Origin: Paenibacillus rubinfantis
Lineage (GTDB): Bacteria; Bacillota; Bacilli; Paenibacillales; Paenibacillaceae
Assembly (NCBI RefSeq): GCF_001486505.1
Contig: NZ_LN909063.1
Coordinates: 310,001-374,000 of the forward strand
Length of the DNA stretch: 64,000 nucleotides
Direction of reading: 5' to 3'
Shown: in pieces, positions 1 through 8,088 of the stretch
Numbering within the stretch: position 1 is the stretch's first letter
Layout of the letters: the number at the start of each line of letters is the position of its first letter
Position numbers and translations under genes: made by a program
Notes under the pieces: model-generated
What the model was told of the DNA's origin: nothing
Database searches by the model: none
The model's input: only the letters and a program-made list of their open reading frames with translations

Positions 1-463
1 ACCCCGCCAAGTAGTACGCTAAGGCATTCAGCATATATACGATGACGGTAAGCAACCAAGAGGCGTTTTCCCCCAGGAAGAAAGGCTTCGAGGGTGCGGG
101 GATCAGCCATTGCTGCAAGCCGGCAAGGACCCCGACGCCCCCCATCAACACGAGGGCCACGATCGCCGCAGCCAGCGAGGAGCCGTAGAAATAAGCTTTT
201 CGTGTAACCCCATGTCGGGCATAGAAGCTCAGGAAACCGGATACCGAAACAATCCCGATCACGAGCATAAACACCTTAGCCGGTTGAAAAGCGAACGTAA
301 TGAAGTTTTGCGCATTGATTTCGATTAACGCATACGCCAGGATCACAAAGCTGATAAACCAGGCGGACCAGCTCAGCTGAAGCCGGGACATATCCGCAGC
401 GACCCGAAGGGCGCGACCGGCGTTATTGACGGATTGACTTTTAGAACTCGGAATGGTTGTCAT
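1..463 (-). CDS. ABC transporter permease, YtrC/YtrD-like (3' part beyond window)
   Basis: About 154 residues are visible, running off the left edge. The translation has a short polar N-terminus, then hydrophobic segments around residues 32-47, 60-80, 88-110 and 135-154, fitting an integral membrane subunit. The start ATG at 463 lies inside the 3' end of the upstream ATPase gene (23 bp overlap), so the two are probably translationally coupled. With the GntR-type regulator and ATPase ahead of it the layout matches ytrA-ytrB-permease operons of Bacillus, which respond to cell-wall antibiotics. The substrate cannot be read from this fragment. Confidence 0.7.
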   Translation of the reverse strand, partial: MTTIPSSKSQSVNNAGRALRVAADMSRLQLSWSAWFISFVILAYALIEINAQNFITFAFQPAKVFMLVIGIVSVSGFLSFYARHGVTRKAYFYGSSLAAAIVALVLMGGVGVLAGLQQWLIPAPSKPFFLGENASWLLTVIVYMLNALAYYLAG

Positions 464-1337
464 GGGAACCCTCCTCCCCCGTTAAGTGAATAAACAGATC
501 CTGCAGCGGGACCGGGCCGATGTCGAGGCCTTTGCTCGCAGCGGCCCTGCGCTGGGCCTCATCGAACTCCCCATAGACTATCGCCGATTTCGTTCCGCCC
601 AACTGCTGAACGTTCAGGATTTTCATGCCGCGGACGAACGCGTCGACTTCAGCGGACGCTCCGGTGATGGAGGCGCCGCGGTCCAACAGCCGGTCAATCG
701 GCTCCTTCAGCAGCATCCGTCCTTTGTGCAAAATCACCACGTCTTCGAACAAATAATCCATTTCCGAAACGAGGTGGGTGGACAGGATCATCGTCCGCGG
801 ATGGTCTGCCTGATCCTCCAGCAGCTGCTTGTAAAAAATCTCCCGCGTAGGTGCGTCCATCCCGCGATAAACCTCGTCAAAGATCGTTACCGGCGTCCGG
901 TTTGCCAGGCCGATTACGGCATTGAGCGCCGACTGCATCCCGCTGGAGAATTTCTTAATCGGGATGTTCATCGGCAATCCAAACAACTGGACCAGCTCCT
1001 CAGCATAGGCCCGGTCAAAATGGGGGCGGTACCGCTCAGCCACCTGCAGCATGCCCTTTATTTTATCGCTTTCCTCACTATAGTTGGTTTCGTAAATGAA
1101 GCTGACCTGGGCCATCGTCTCCGCATGCTCATACGGGTTATTGCCGCCAATCCGCACCCGGCCTGCCGTCGGCTCCATATAAGAGGCCAGCAGGGAGAGC
1201 AGGGTCGTTTTCCCCGCACCGTTTCGGCCCAGCAGACCGTAAATTTTCCCGGCTTCCAGCTCCAAGGTAATATCCGACAGCGCGCGCTTGCCGCCATAGT
1301 TGACACTTACCTGCTCCAGCGTAACGTTAAGGCTCAT
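441..1337 (-). CDS. ABC transporter ATP-binding protein, YtrB-like
   Basis: 298 residues, the normal size for a stand-alone ATPase subunit. Walker A is GRNGAGKTT near residue 40, the signature-like stretch is KKFSSGMQSALN, and Walker B is the TPVTIFDEVYRGMD region. The aspartate-glutamate pair is present. The protein should power export or sensing together with the permease encoded next on the same strand. Its start overlaps the stop of the GntR-type regulator by 11 bp, so regulator, ATPase and permease form one transcription unit. Transport substrate unknown; YtrB-type systems are induced by cell-wall-active antibiotics. Confidence 0.88.
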   Translation of the reverse strand: MSLNVTLEQVSVNYGGKRALSDITLELEAGKIYGLLGRNGAGKTTLLSLLASYMEPTAGRVRIGGNNPYEHAETMAQVSFIYETNYSEESDKIKGMLQVAERYRPHFDRAYAEELVQLFGLPMNIPIKKFSSGMQSALNAVIGLANRTPVTIFDEVYRGMDAPTREIFYKQLLEDQADHPRTMILSTHLVSEMDYLFEDVVILHKGRMLLKEPIDRLLDRGASITGASAEVDAFVRGMKILNVQQLGGTKSAIVYGEFDEAQRRAAASKGLDIGPVPLQDLFIHLTGEEGSHDNHSEF

Positions 1338-1710
1338 GTTTGATCCCTTCCTTTGCTTTGGTGATCAGCAGATTGATTTCGCCGTCGGCAATCCCCAGCT
1401 TGACGGCCTCCCGCATCATCGGCAGGACGTACTCATCGAGAAACCGTTCCTTGCGCTGCGTCAGCAGCATTTCCTTGGCCTTCTCCGCTACAAACATGCC
1501 AACCCCCCTTTTTTTGTACAAAATACCGGCATCCACCAGCAAATTGATGCCTTTGGAAATCGTCAGGTGATTGATTTTGTAAAATTGAACCAGCTGCGTT
1601 GTGGACGGAATTTGCTCGTGTTCCTTCAATTGATCGTTTACGATCTGGTCCTCAATGAGCTCTTTGATCTGTAGAAAAATCGGCTTCTTATCGTCAAAAG
1701 ACGGACTCAA
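1327..1710 (-). CDS. GntR-family transcriptional regulator, YtrA/YhcF type
   Basis: Starting at the TTG at 1710 the product is 127 residues, the usual size of the short YtrA subfamily: an N-terminal winged helix (residues about 10-75, with IPSTTQLVQFYKINHLTISK as recognition region) and a short helical tail instead of a large effector domain. The frame is open to 1878, but GGAGGTG sits just upstream of the TTG and the upstream codons do not resemble the family. It is the first gene of the operon and a 9-bp inverted repeat precedes it, so autorepression is likely. The effector is unknown. Confidence 0.85.
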   Translation of the reverse strand: MSPSFDDKKPIFLQIKELIEDQIVNDQLKEHEQIPSTTQLVQFYKINHLTISKGINLLVDAGILYKKRGVGMFVAEKAKEMLLTQRKERFLDEYVLPMMREAVKLGIADGEINLLITKAKEGIKHEP

Positions 1711-1751
1711 CGGGAATTCACCTCCGTGTCTCTTAGTTATTAGTTGTATGG

Positions 1752-1779
1752 TTATATAGTCTTGTATATAACTATATAA
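1752..1779 (-). promoter_or_regulatory. Candidate operator of the YtrA-like regulator
   Basis: Perfect 9-bp inverted repeat TTATATAGT - 10 nt - ACTATATAA, 42 bp upstream of the regulator start. GntR/YtrA proteins bind such symmetric AT-rich sites at their own promoters. The spacing and position suggest autoregulation of the whole operon; binding is inferred. Confidence 0.65.
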
Positions 1780-1829
1780 ATAAATTTCTCTCTCGTCAAG
1801 CTTCATCAGCCCAGCTCTGCTCAAAGCGC

Positions 1830-1871
1830 AAAAAAACGGGCCGCCCAGCCGTATTTGGCCGGGACAACCCG
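1830..1871 (-). terminator. Rho-independent terminator
   Basis: Read on the minus strand, CGGGTTGTCC pairs over ten positions (with G-U pairs) with GGGCGGCCCG, followed by seven T. It ends the transcript of the guanylate-kinase-like gene before the ytrA-like promoter. Confidence 0.65.
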
Positions 1872-1879
1872 CTTCCATC

Positions 1880-2530
1880 TTAGATTTTATCCTGCAAAAA
1901 GACCTTAATCTTCGCCAACGTCGCGGCGGGATCGATGTTTTGCAGCAAATAATCGGATTCCTTCTTGTGGATCACCTGCTCGGAGTAGTTCCTTAAATAC
2001 TCCTCAATGACCTCGGTGGGCGCTCCTTCCCGCTCCTCGCGCAGTCGAATGTCCTCCTTCGTCACGTAGAGGAAAATCCGAATTGCCTGGGGCCCAAACC
2101 GTTTCCGCAGCGTCTGCAAGCCGTCGTGATTCACGACGACAACCGCCGCGCCATACTGCTCCAGCGCATCGCTCAGCTCGCGTTCGGCGATGCCGTAGCT
2201 GCCTCGCTCCAAGCGGACGCTTTGGCTGAACTCCAGTCGTTCCACCATCGCCTGAAAGTCGGCTTCCCCAATAAAACGGTAGTGCTCGCCGTCCCTTTCA
2301 CCCACACGCATTGCACGGGTCGTGTATGGCAGCACATAAGGAAGGCCCAGATCAGCGCTTAGCCGCTTAGCGATGCTCTTGCGGCCGGAGCCGCTTGTGC
2401 CGGTAATGATGATAACCTTCGGCTGCGGGGGGAGATCATTTGCCAGGGGCGTGTCCATCTGGCTTGTCGCGGCGGCTTCGCTGCGGGCAGGATCAAGGGT
2501 TGCTTTCGAGCCTTTCAGCCATTTCCACAT
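1880..2530 (-). CDS. Guanylate kinase-like P-loop protein
   Basis: 216 residues from ATG 2530 (GGAG five bases upstream). After a 45-residue polar lead, the P-loop ITGTSGSGRKS is followed by TTRAMRVGERDGEHYRF, which matches the GMP-binding signature of guanylate kinases; the C-terminal half carries the REEREGAP lid-like region. It probably phosphorylates GMP or a related nucleotide, but could be a non-essential paralogue of Gmk. The frame is open to 2617. The strongest ribosome site (GAAGGAGGTG) instead serves a GTG at 2594 that opens a 10-codon peptide (2562-2594), so start and leader are uncertain. Confidence 0.72.
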   Translation of the reverse strand: MWKWLKGSKATLDPARSEAAATSQMDTPLANDLPPQPKVIIITGTSGSGRKSIAKRLSADLGLPYVLPYTTRAMRVGERDGEHYRFIGEADFQAMVERLEFSQSVRLERGSYGIAERELSDALEQYGAAVVVVNHDGLQTLRKRFGPQAIRIFLYVTKEDIRLREEREGAPTEVIEEYLRNYSEQVIHKKESDYLLQNIDPAATLAKIKVFLQDKI

Positions 2531-2683
2531 CGCGTCTCCATGCGCTTTTTCCGGTGTAACTTCATCCGTTCGTACATGCCCGGCAAAACCACACGGATTC
2601 ACCTCCTTCGCCAACATCTTTACTTATTATGTCGGCAAAATCGGATGAAAACTGAATGAACTCGATCTAGCACCCGCAGATGC

Positions 2684-3787
2684 TTAGAACAGTCGCCGTG
2701 CGGTCACGAACCGCTTGGTCCACTGGCCGTCAAACGCCTCGATATGAACGCCTTGCTCTTTGGAGTAGGTATGCAAAATTTGGTTGTCCCCGATGTAAAT
2801 ACCCACATGACCGATATCCAGACCGCGCGCGCTGAAGAACAGCAAATCCCCTTTGCGCAGCTCGTTTAGGCTGACCTCCGTACCCTCTTTCGCTTGGTCA
2901 TAGGAAACGCGGGGCAGCTCGATCGAGAGAACGTCCTCATACACCCTTTTCACAAAAGAAGAACAGTCGAACGTCTTCGTTTGGTCAGAGGATGCCCCGA
3001 ATTCATAGGGCGTGCCTTCAAACGTTTTGCCATAGGCGATCAACTCGTCGGCCTGCTTGTCCGCCAAGGAATTGCTGCGATAATTGGTGTATTTCGGCTT
3101 GGCCGAGACATACCCGGAGCGCCCGTCGGGAGTACGCACCTCCAACCAGAGCGGGCTGGCCTCGCGAACGACATGCAGCTTGTTGCCGGTGGGGAGCAGC
3201 TCCTCGCCAACCGTATCGCTGCTCGCATCCGGTGAACTGCGCAGATTAACGCCCCAGGTGACCGTGGTTTCATAGTTCAACGTCGAAGTGATCCGCACCG
3301 TACGGCTCTCCCCGTCCCAAGCGACCTCGCTGCCCAACGCTTCACTGACGAACCGCAGAGGCACCAGCGCATAACCGTCCGCAATCTGCCCGGGGACCGG
3401 CAACGTCAAGGTCTGGCCGTTCAACAGCGCCGTTGGGTCGCCGATGCGGTAAACCAGTGTCATTTGGCCTTGTGTGGCCGTAACGGTCTTGCTGCTATCG
3501 TCCCAGGCGAGTGTGGCGCCTAGCGCTTCAAAAACGTCGCGAATCGGCAGCAGGACGCTGCCGTCCACCAGGATCGGCGGTGTCTCCGTCTGCAGCGGCC
3601 GACCGTCCAGTTCGATGGCGATGCCGCTGGTGGAGGTGGTTTGGGTTGCTGAGATCGCGGTCTCGGTCAAGGCTCCCGTGGCCGTGCCGCCCGCGGGCTC
3701 CGCACCGGCCGTTCCCGCTTGAGCGGCCAGCACCAGGGAAGCTGCCAGCAGCCAGGTCAGTTTTCTTGTATGGAATGGTTTCGTCAT
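2684..3787 (-). CDS. NlpC/P60 cell-wall hydrolase with copper-amine-oxidase-type N-domain and SH3
   Basis: 367 residues. A signal peptide (residues 1-29) is followed by two beta-rich repeats typical of the copper amine oxidase N-terminal domain (residues about 55-165, with LLPIRDVFEALG and LVPLRFVSEALG), a bacterial SH3 domain (about 170-225, LRSSPD...GYVSAK) and a C-terminal NlpC/P60 peptidase. Catalytic residues are visible: Cys275 in DCSSF, His327 in GHVGIYIGD, and His339. It should be exported and cut peptide stems of peptidoglycan. This architecture is common in Paenibacillus. Single gene, convergent with none; serS lies upstream on the same strand. Confidence 0.92.
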   Translation of the reverse strand: MTKPFHTRKLTWLLAASLVLAAQAGTAGAEPAGGTATGALTETAISATQTTSTSGIAIELDGRPLQTETPPILVDGSVLLPIRDVFEALGATLAWDDSSKTVTATQGQMTLVYRIGDPTALLNGQTLTLPVPGQIADGYALVPLRFVSEALGSEVAWDGESRTVRITSTLNYETTVTWGVNLRSSPDASSDTVGEELLPTGNKLHVVREASPLWLEVRTPDGRSGYVSAKPKYTNYRSNSLADKQADELIAYGKTFEGTPYEFGASSDQTKTFDCSSFVKRVYEDVLSIELPRVSYDQAKEGTEVSLNELRKGDLLFFSARGLDIGHVGIYIGDNQILHTYSKEQGVHIEAFDGQWTKRFVTARRLF

Positions 3788-3863
3788 TACAAATCACCTA
3801 TTTTCTGGATGGTTTATATAATTGGACGAAACCCAAGCCAATTTGTTGTGTGGGAAATGTTTC

Positions 3864-5156
3864 CTACAATTGCAAGCTGGTTGGTGTCAGGCGCTCCAGC
3901 CCGTTCATATATTTGCGCAGCGCCAGCGGAATCCGGATGCTGCCGTCTTCTTCCTGATGATTTTCCAGCAACGGGATCAAGATCCGCGGCGAGGCAACCA
4001 TGGTGTTATTCAGCGTATAGCCGTATTGCAGCTTGCCGTCCCGATCCTTATAGCGGAGGTTCGAACGACGTGCCTGAAAATCCAGCAGCTGCGACGACGA
4101 ATGGGTCTCCCCGTAAGCGCCGCGGCTGGGCATCCACGTTTCGATGTCGTATTGCTTATACGTTTTTTGCGACATGTCGCCGGTACACACCGCCATCACC
4201 CGATAAGGCAGCTCCAGCAGCTGAAGCAGCTCCTCGGCGTTTTGGGTGATTTCCTGAAACAGCTGCTCCGACCGTTCCACGTCGTTCTCGCAGAGCACAA
4301 CCTGCTCGACCTTCGAGAACTGATGTACGCGGTACAAGCCGTGCACGTCGCGGCCTGCCGAACCCACTTCGCTGCGGAAGCACACCGAGGCAGCTGCCAG
4401 CTTGATCGGCTGGGTGAGGTCAACGATCTCGTGGTCGTAATACGACACGAGCGGAACCTCGGCCGTGCCAACCAGCCAGCGGTCATCGTCAGCTATCCGG
4501 AACGTTTGATCCGCGCCCAACGGGAAAAACCCGGTGTTCTCCAGCGCCTCCGAACGTACCATTAACGGCACCTCCAGCAGGGTGAAGCCCTTGGCCATGA
4601 GGAGATCCATGGCCAGTTGCTGTACCGCCCGGTGGAGCAGGACCCCCGCACCGCTTAAGTAGTAGTTGCGCGAGCCGGCCGTTTTGACCCCGCGGGGGAT
4701 GTCGATGATCCGGTGGAGCTCGCCTAACGCGACATGGTCTCGCGGTGCAAACCCAAACGTGGGCGATTCGCCGACTCGCTTCACCTCGACATTATCGAGA
4801 TCCGACCGGCCCTGGGGTGTATCCGGCGAGACCGGGTTAGGGACGAGCAGCATCAGCCGACGATATTCGCGGTCGGCTTCCACCAACTCCTTCTCCAGCC
4901 CTTGTAGTCGCCGGTTTAGCTGCTTGACATCGTCTTTCAATGTGACGGCGGCGTCCGGTCCGTGCTCCCGGATCTGCGCCTCAATCTGCGGCGTCAGCCG
5001 ATTGCGCTCCTGTCGCAGCCGCTCCGTCTCCTGCAGTAAAACCCGGCGTTGGTCGTCCCAGCGCAAGAGCTCTGGGACCGACAATTCGATCCCTTTTTCC
5101 TCCGCGGCCGTTTGAACTTGTTCTTGATGATCCCGAATCCATTTGATGTCTAACAT
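3864..5156 (-). CDS. serS: Serine--tRNA ligase
   Basis: 430 residues, normal length. The N-terminal coiled-coil arm (residues about 25-100) is followed by the class II catalytic core: motif 2 around FRSEVGSAGRDVHGLYRVHQF and motif 3 around LNNTMVASPRILIPLLENHQ. It charges tRNA-Ser. The motif 2 and 3 wording differs from the usual bacterial forms (for example LNGSGLAVGRTL), so this may be a second or divergent SerRS. The ribosome site AAGGAGCGG precedes ATG 5156. A T-box leader lies directly upstream, so expression should rise when uncharged tRNA-Ser accumulates. Confidence 0.93.
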   Translation of the reverse strand: MLDIKWIRDHQEQVQTAAEEKGIELSVPELLRWDDQRRVLLQETERLRQERNRLTPQIEAQIREHGPDAAVTLKDDVKQLNRRLQGLEKELVEADREYRRLMLLVPNPVSPDTPQGRSDLDNVEVKRVGESPTFGFAPRDHVALGELHRIIDIPRGVKTAGSRNYYLSGAGVLLHRAVQQLAMDLLMAKGFTLLEVPLMVRSEALENTGFFPLGADQTFRIADDDRWLVGTAEVPLVSYYDHEIVDLTQPIKLAAASVCFRSEVGSAGRDVHGLYRVHQFSKVEQVVLCENDVERSEQLFQEITQNAEELLQLLELPYRVMAVCTGDMSQKTYKQYDIETWMPSRGAYGETHSSSQLLDFQARRSNLRYKDRDGKLQYGYTLNNTMVASPRILIPLLENHQEEDGSIRIPLALRKYMNGLERLTPTSLQL

Positions 5157-5186
5157 GGGTGATCCGCTCCTTTTCGATAAGAATAC

Positions 5187-5412
5187 AAAAAGCGCCCTTC
5201 GTCCGATTGGGACGAGGAGCGCTTATCGACTCGCGGTGCCACCCAAATTGATTGAACCGATTGGGTCGGTTCAATCCCCTTTAGTTCCGCGGTAACGGGC
5301 GGACCCGGTTAGCTTAGGAGGAGATAACCCCGCGTTGAACGCGATGTTCCCCTTGACGAAAACGCCTCCGAGTTGGATGCTCTTCATAGGCATGATTCCG
5401 AGATTTGATTTG
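5187..5412 (-). promoter_or_regulatory. T-box leader of serS (tRNA-Ser sensing)
   Basis: Minus-strand leader between a sigma-A promoter and serS. The conserved T-box TGGGTGGCACCGCGA is at 5231-5245 and is followed by a strong terminator (5187-5224: AAGCGC..TCGTCC - CAATC - GGACGA..GCGCTT then T-run). A long hairpin with GATTGAACCGA arms lies at 5249-5277. Uncharged tRNA should pair with the T-box and favour the antiterminator. The specifier codon was not assigned with certainty; a serine codon is expected from the downstream gene. Confidence 0.9.
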
Positions 5413-5418
5413 TATAGC

Positions 5419-5448
5419 AGTATAGCGCAAGGGATCGATGGATTTCAA
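5419..5448 (-). promoter_or_regulatory. Sigma-A promoter of serS
   Basis: On the minus strand, -35 TTGAAA (5443-5448), 18-bp spacer and -10 TATACT (5419-5424). Its position fits the start of the T-box leader. It lies directly in front of the pcp ribosome site of the opposite strand. Confidence 0.7.
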
Positions 5449-5466
5449 GAGGAGGAGGGAGTTTGG

Positions 5467-6075
5467 ATGAGAAAATTGTTGCTGACCGGCTTTGAACCCT
5501 TTGGCGGAGAACCCATTAATCCGGCGGTGGAAGCGGTGCGACGGCTGCAGGGCCGCGTGATCGGCTCTTTGGAGATCGTAGGCCTGGAGCTGCCAACGGT
5601 GTTCGGCAAATCCACCGAGCGCTTATTGGAGGGGATAAAGGAAACCGAACCCGAAGTGGTGATCGCGCTGGGGCAGGCCGGCGGACGAGACGGGATCTCG
5701 TTCGAGCGAATTGCCGTCAACTTAAGCGACGCCAACATCGCCGACAATGCCGGATTCCAACCGGTCGACATGCCGGTCGTGCCGGAGGGCCCGGCGGCGT
5801 ATTGGACCACGCTGCCAGTTCAGCGGATGGCGGACCGGTTGAAGAAAGCGGGAATCCCTGCGTCGCTATCGCTGTCCGCAGGAACCTTCGTGTGCAACCA
5901 CCTCTTTTACGGGTTGATGCACCATCTCGCTGTTAGCGGCAAGTCCATCCTAGGCGGGTTTATCCATGTTCCTTACCTGCCGGAGCAAGCGGAGCGTCAC
6001 CCGGGGGCCCCAAGCATGACGCTGGAGCAGCTGGTCACCGGCTTGGAACGGGCGATCGAGGTCTTGGGGGAATGA
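5467..6075 (+). CDS. pcp: Pyroglutamyl-peptidase I
   Basis: 202 residues from ATG 5467, preceded by GGAGGAGGGAG; the frame is open further upstream but lacks a ribosome site there. The catalytic triad of C15 peptidases is recognisable: Glu in GGRDGISFERI, Cys in GTFVCNHLFYG and His in GGFIHVPYLPEQ. The N-terminal LLTGFEPFGGEPINPA is diagnostic for the family. It removes N-terminal pyroglutamate from peptides in the cytoplasm. Divergent from serS; monocistronic, followed by non-coding sequence. Confidence 0.95.
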   Translation: MRKLLLTGFEPFGGEPINPAVEAVRRLQGRVIGSLEIVGLELPTVFGKSTERLLEGIKETEPEVVIALGQAGGRDGISFERIAVNLSDANIADNAGFQPVDMPVVPEGPAAYWTTLPVQRMADRLKKAGIPASLSLSAGTFVCNHLFYGLMHHLAVSGKSILGGFIHVPYLPEQAERHPGAPSMTLEQLVTGLERAIEVLGE

Positions 6076-6244
6076 CTAAGGCTGTAAGCATACGGTGAGC
6101 CGTTTGGGGCAACATCCAGCTGAAGGAGAAAATTAGGTGGTAGCTAGTTAGTTGGTGGTAGGCAGAATAGGGAGCAGCAGATGGTCGGTGATAGGTAGAA
6201 TGAGGGGTAGTAAATGGTGGGTGGGACCGGGTAGGGAAGAAGAG

Positions 6245-6310
6245 AATGTTGCAAAAAGTACAACATTTTTATGCGTATTGCTGGCTTGGGGGCAGAAATG
6301 TTGCATTTAG
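6245..6310. repeat. Palindrome array, left half (two elements, 52 bp apart)
   Basis: The gap 6076-6310 holds no gene; its first part is G/T-rich simple sequence. Element 1 (6245-6267) is AATGTTGCA - AAAAG - TACAACATT. Element 2 begins at 6296 (AAATGTTGCA) and is interrupted after its loop TTTAG (6306-6310) by an IS; its right arm resumes at 7972. Loop centres are 6256 and 6308. The same motif recurs at 7967-8088 and 62711-62897. Confidence 0.85.
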
Positions 6311-7966
6311 GAGTCAATTTCATAATTCAAAGCCGTTGATCTAGCTGGATATTTTGGTCATAGAAAAGGGAGTACCTCCCCAAATCTCGAATTAACAGGT
6401 AACCAAACCAAACCCGAGAGAAAAAAAAGGAGGTAACCCCTATCTATTCAATTCGCCAAATAGAACTGTTTTCCTTCGAGGAATTGTTACAAATGCAACC
6501 TGAAGATAGATATAGCCAGATCTTCGAGCATTTGAACCTCGCTCCGGTTATGCAATCGCTAAGTAAAAAACACGGCCGTGGGCGACCGGAGGAATTGAAC
6601 GTGCCGGCCATGATCTATTCGCTGCTCATCGCAAAAATGGAAGGTATAGAATTTGTGTCCGCCCTGGTTAAGCGGCTCAAGTCCAGCGAAGAATTTCGAA
6701 TCCAGTGTCGGTTTACCGGTTCCAATCGCATACCGAGCGAAGCTTCCTATTCGAGACTGATCCATGCGCTGCAACAAAATGGACTTCTTGAGAAGTTACA
6801 GGACCGTCTAGTACTGTCCGCCTTAGAAGAAGGATTCGTATCTGGTACGCATATCGCCGTCGACTCCTCGATCGTCGAAGCTTGGGACTGCCAATTCAGC
6901 GAGTCCGCATCCAAGCGACGGGCCGCTCGACGTTCCAAAAAACAAAGTAAGACACCGGAGTTAGAACAACTCAAATTGGATGTCACCGAGTCGCAACCCC
7001 CACCCGTGAGCGAACGGCCTAGGAAACCGACCTACCCGCGCGGGCGCGCCTCTGCTGAAGAAACAGAGCGTCGGCGTAAGGAACGGGAGGCTTACGAAGC
7101 GAGCCTAGGGCCGTTTGAGAAGAAAGTGGAGGACATGCTGTCCTCCACATACGATGAACTGCTCGCTGCATTGCCTAGGCAGGCCGCACGCTGTGACAAA
7201 AAGAACTCTAAAGGCAGGCTCACCAGCTGGTATGGTTTCAAGGCGAATATATTAGTGGATACCGACAGCCAATACATTCTCAGCGGTGTGTTCAGCTCGG
7301 CGAACCCAAACGACCAACGAATGGCGATTTTGCTGCTTAAGGGCCTGCCGCTGAAGTTCCCTATGCTTAAAGTGAAGCACGTCTTAGGAGACAAAGGCTA
7401 CGACAGCAAGGCGGTCTACCAGTTAATTCACTCGCTAGGCGCCTACCCGGTCATTGATATAATCCACCATACGGAACCTCCCGAGGGAATGAACCGGGAT
7501 TACAGTCCCGTTTGCAAGGAGGGGCATGCCTACCGCTATGACAGTTTTGACACCAAATACGAGACACTTCGATATACTCGGCCAAACGAGTGCAAGGATT
7601 GCCCATTTGCCGAGTCCAGCTGCCAGAAGGTCTTTAAGATCCGCATTGAAACGGATCTGCGCAAGCACACCTATCCGGCAAGAGGAAGCGAGAGCTTTGT
7701 GAAGCTGTACAAGAAACGAACTGCTGTGGAGCGCGTATTTGCCTACCTCAAGGAGTATTTCGGAATGAGACGCACACGTCACCGCGGTGTTCGAGCGAGC
7801 GTCGACTTTCAGTTAAGCACGTTGGCTTATAATCTCAGTAAGTTTGCCTTAGACAAGTTGAACAAGCAGTTGAGTCAGCACCGGCAAGTCGCCTGATTTT
7901 TATAAAAAACGATCTCGAATTTTGGGCAAGCATGCCCTCCAGCAAACTGAATTATGAAATTGACTC
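6311..7966 (+). mobile_element. IS1182-like insertion sequence, complete
   Basis: 1656 bp bounded by perfect 19-bp inverted repeats (GAGTCAATTTCATAATTCA at 6311-6329 and its complement at 7948-7966). TTTAG directly flanks both ends (6306-6310 and 7967-7971), a 5-bp target duplication. One transposase gene fills the element. The clean ends and intact frame suggest a fairly recent, possibly active copy. The duplicated TTTAG is exactly the loop of a palindromic repeat. Confidence 0.93.
6484..7896 (+). CDS. IS1182-family-like DDE transposase
   Basis: At least 470 residues. Candidate catalytic acidic residues sit in HIAVDSSIVEAWD, LGDKGYDSKAVYQ and KRTAVERVFAYLKEYFG, in the order of DDE transposases; a Cys-rich insert (CKDCPFAESSC) lies near residue 370. 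The N-terminus MQPEDRYSQIFEHLNL is typical of this group. The frame stays open upstream, and the strong AGGAGGT site at 6429-6434 is spaced for ATC 6442 rather than the TTG at 6484 or ATG at 6493. The true start may therefore be non-canonical and add about 14 residues (IYSIRQIELFSFEE). Confidence 0.9.
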   Translation: MLQMQPEDRYSQIFEHLNLAPVMQSLSKKHGRGRPEELNVPAMIYSLLIAKMEGIEFVSALVKRLKSSEEFRIQCRFTGSNRIPSEASYSRLIHALQQNGLLEKLQDRLVLSALEEGFVSGTHIAVDSSIVEAWDCQFSESASKRRAARRSKKQSKTPELEQLKLDVTESQPPPVSERPRKPTYPRGRASAEETERRRKEREAYEASLGPFEKKVEDMLSSTYDELLAALPRQAARCDKKNSKGRLTSWYGFKANILVDTDSQYILSGVFSSANPNDQRMAILLLKGLPLKFPMLKVKHVLGDKGYDSKAVYQLIHSLGAYPVIDIIHHTEPPEGMNRDYSPVCKEGHAYRYDSFDTKYETLRYTRPNECKDCPFAESSCQKVFKIRIETDLRKHTYPARGSESFVKLYKKRTAVERVFAYLKEYFGMRRTRHRGVRASVDFQLSTLAYNLSKFALDKLNKQLSQHRQVA

Positions 7967-8088
7967 TTTAGTACAACAATTTAGCGCGATTCCAGCAAAA
8001 AGGGGCAAAAATGTTGTATAAACTGCAACATTTTTGCCCCAATTTCGATGTACCCCGTGAGAAATGTTGTACGGAATACAACATTTCT
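7967..8088. repeat. Palindrome array, right half (elements 2-4)
   Basis: Right arm of element 2 (loop TTTAG 7967-7971, arm TACAACAATTT). Element 3 at 8003-8041 has long arms GGGGCAAAAATGTTGTA and TGCAACATTTTTGCCCC around loop TAAAC. Element 4 at 8062-8088 is a perfect 27-bp palindrome GAAATGTTGTA - CGGAA - TACAACATTTC. Loop centres 7969, 8022 and 8075 give 53-bp steps. Sequence between elements is dissimilar. Element 3 could also act as a terminator-like hairpin. Confidence 0.85.

Noticed and set aside
486..1343. 285-codon plus-strand frame
   Set aside because: Antisense shadow of the YtrB-like ATPase gene, without ribosome site or recognisable protein.
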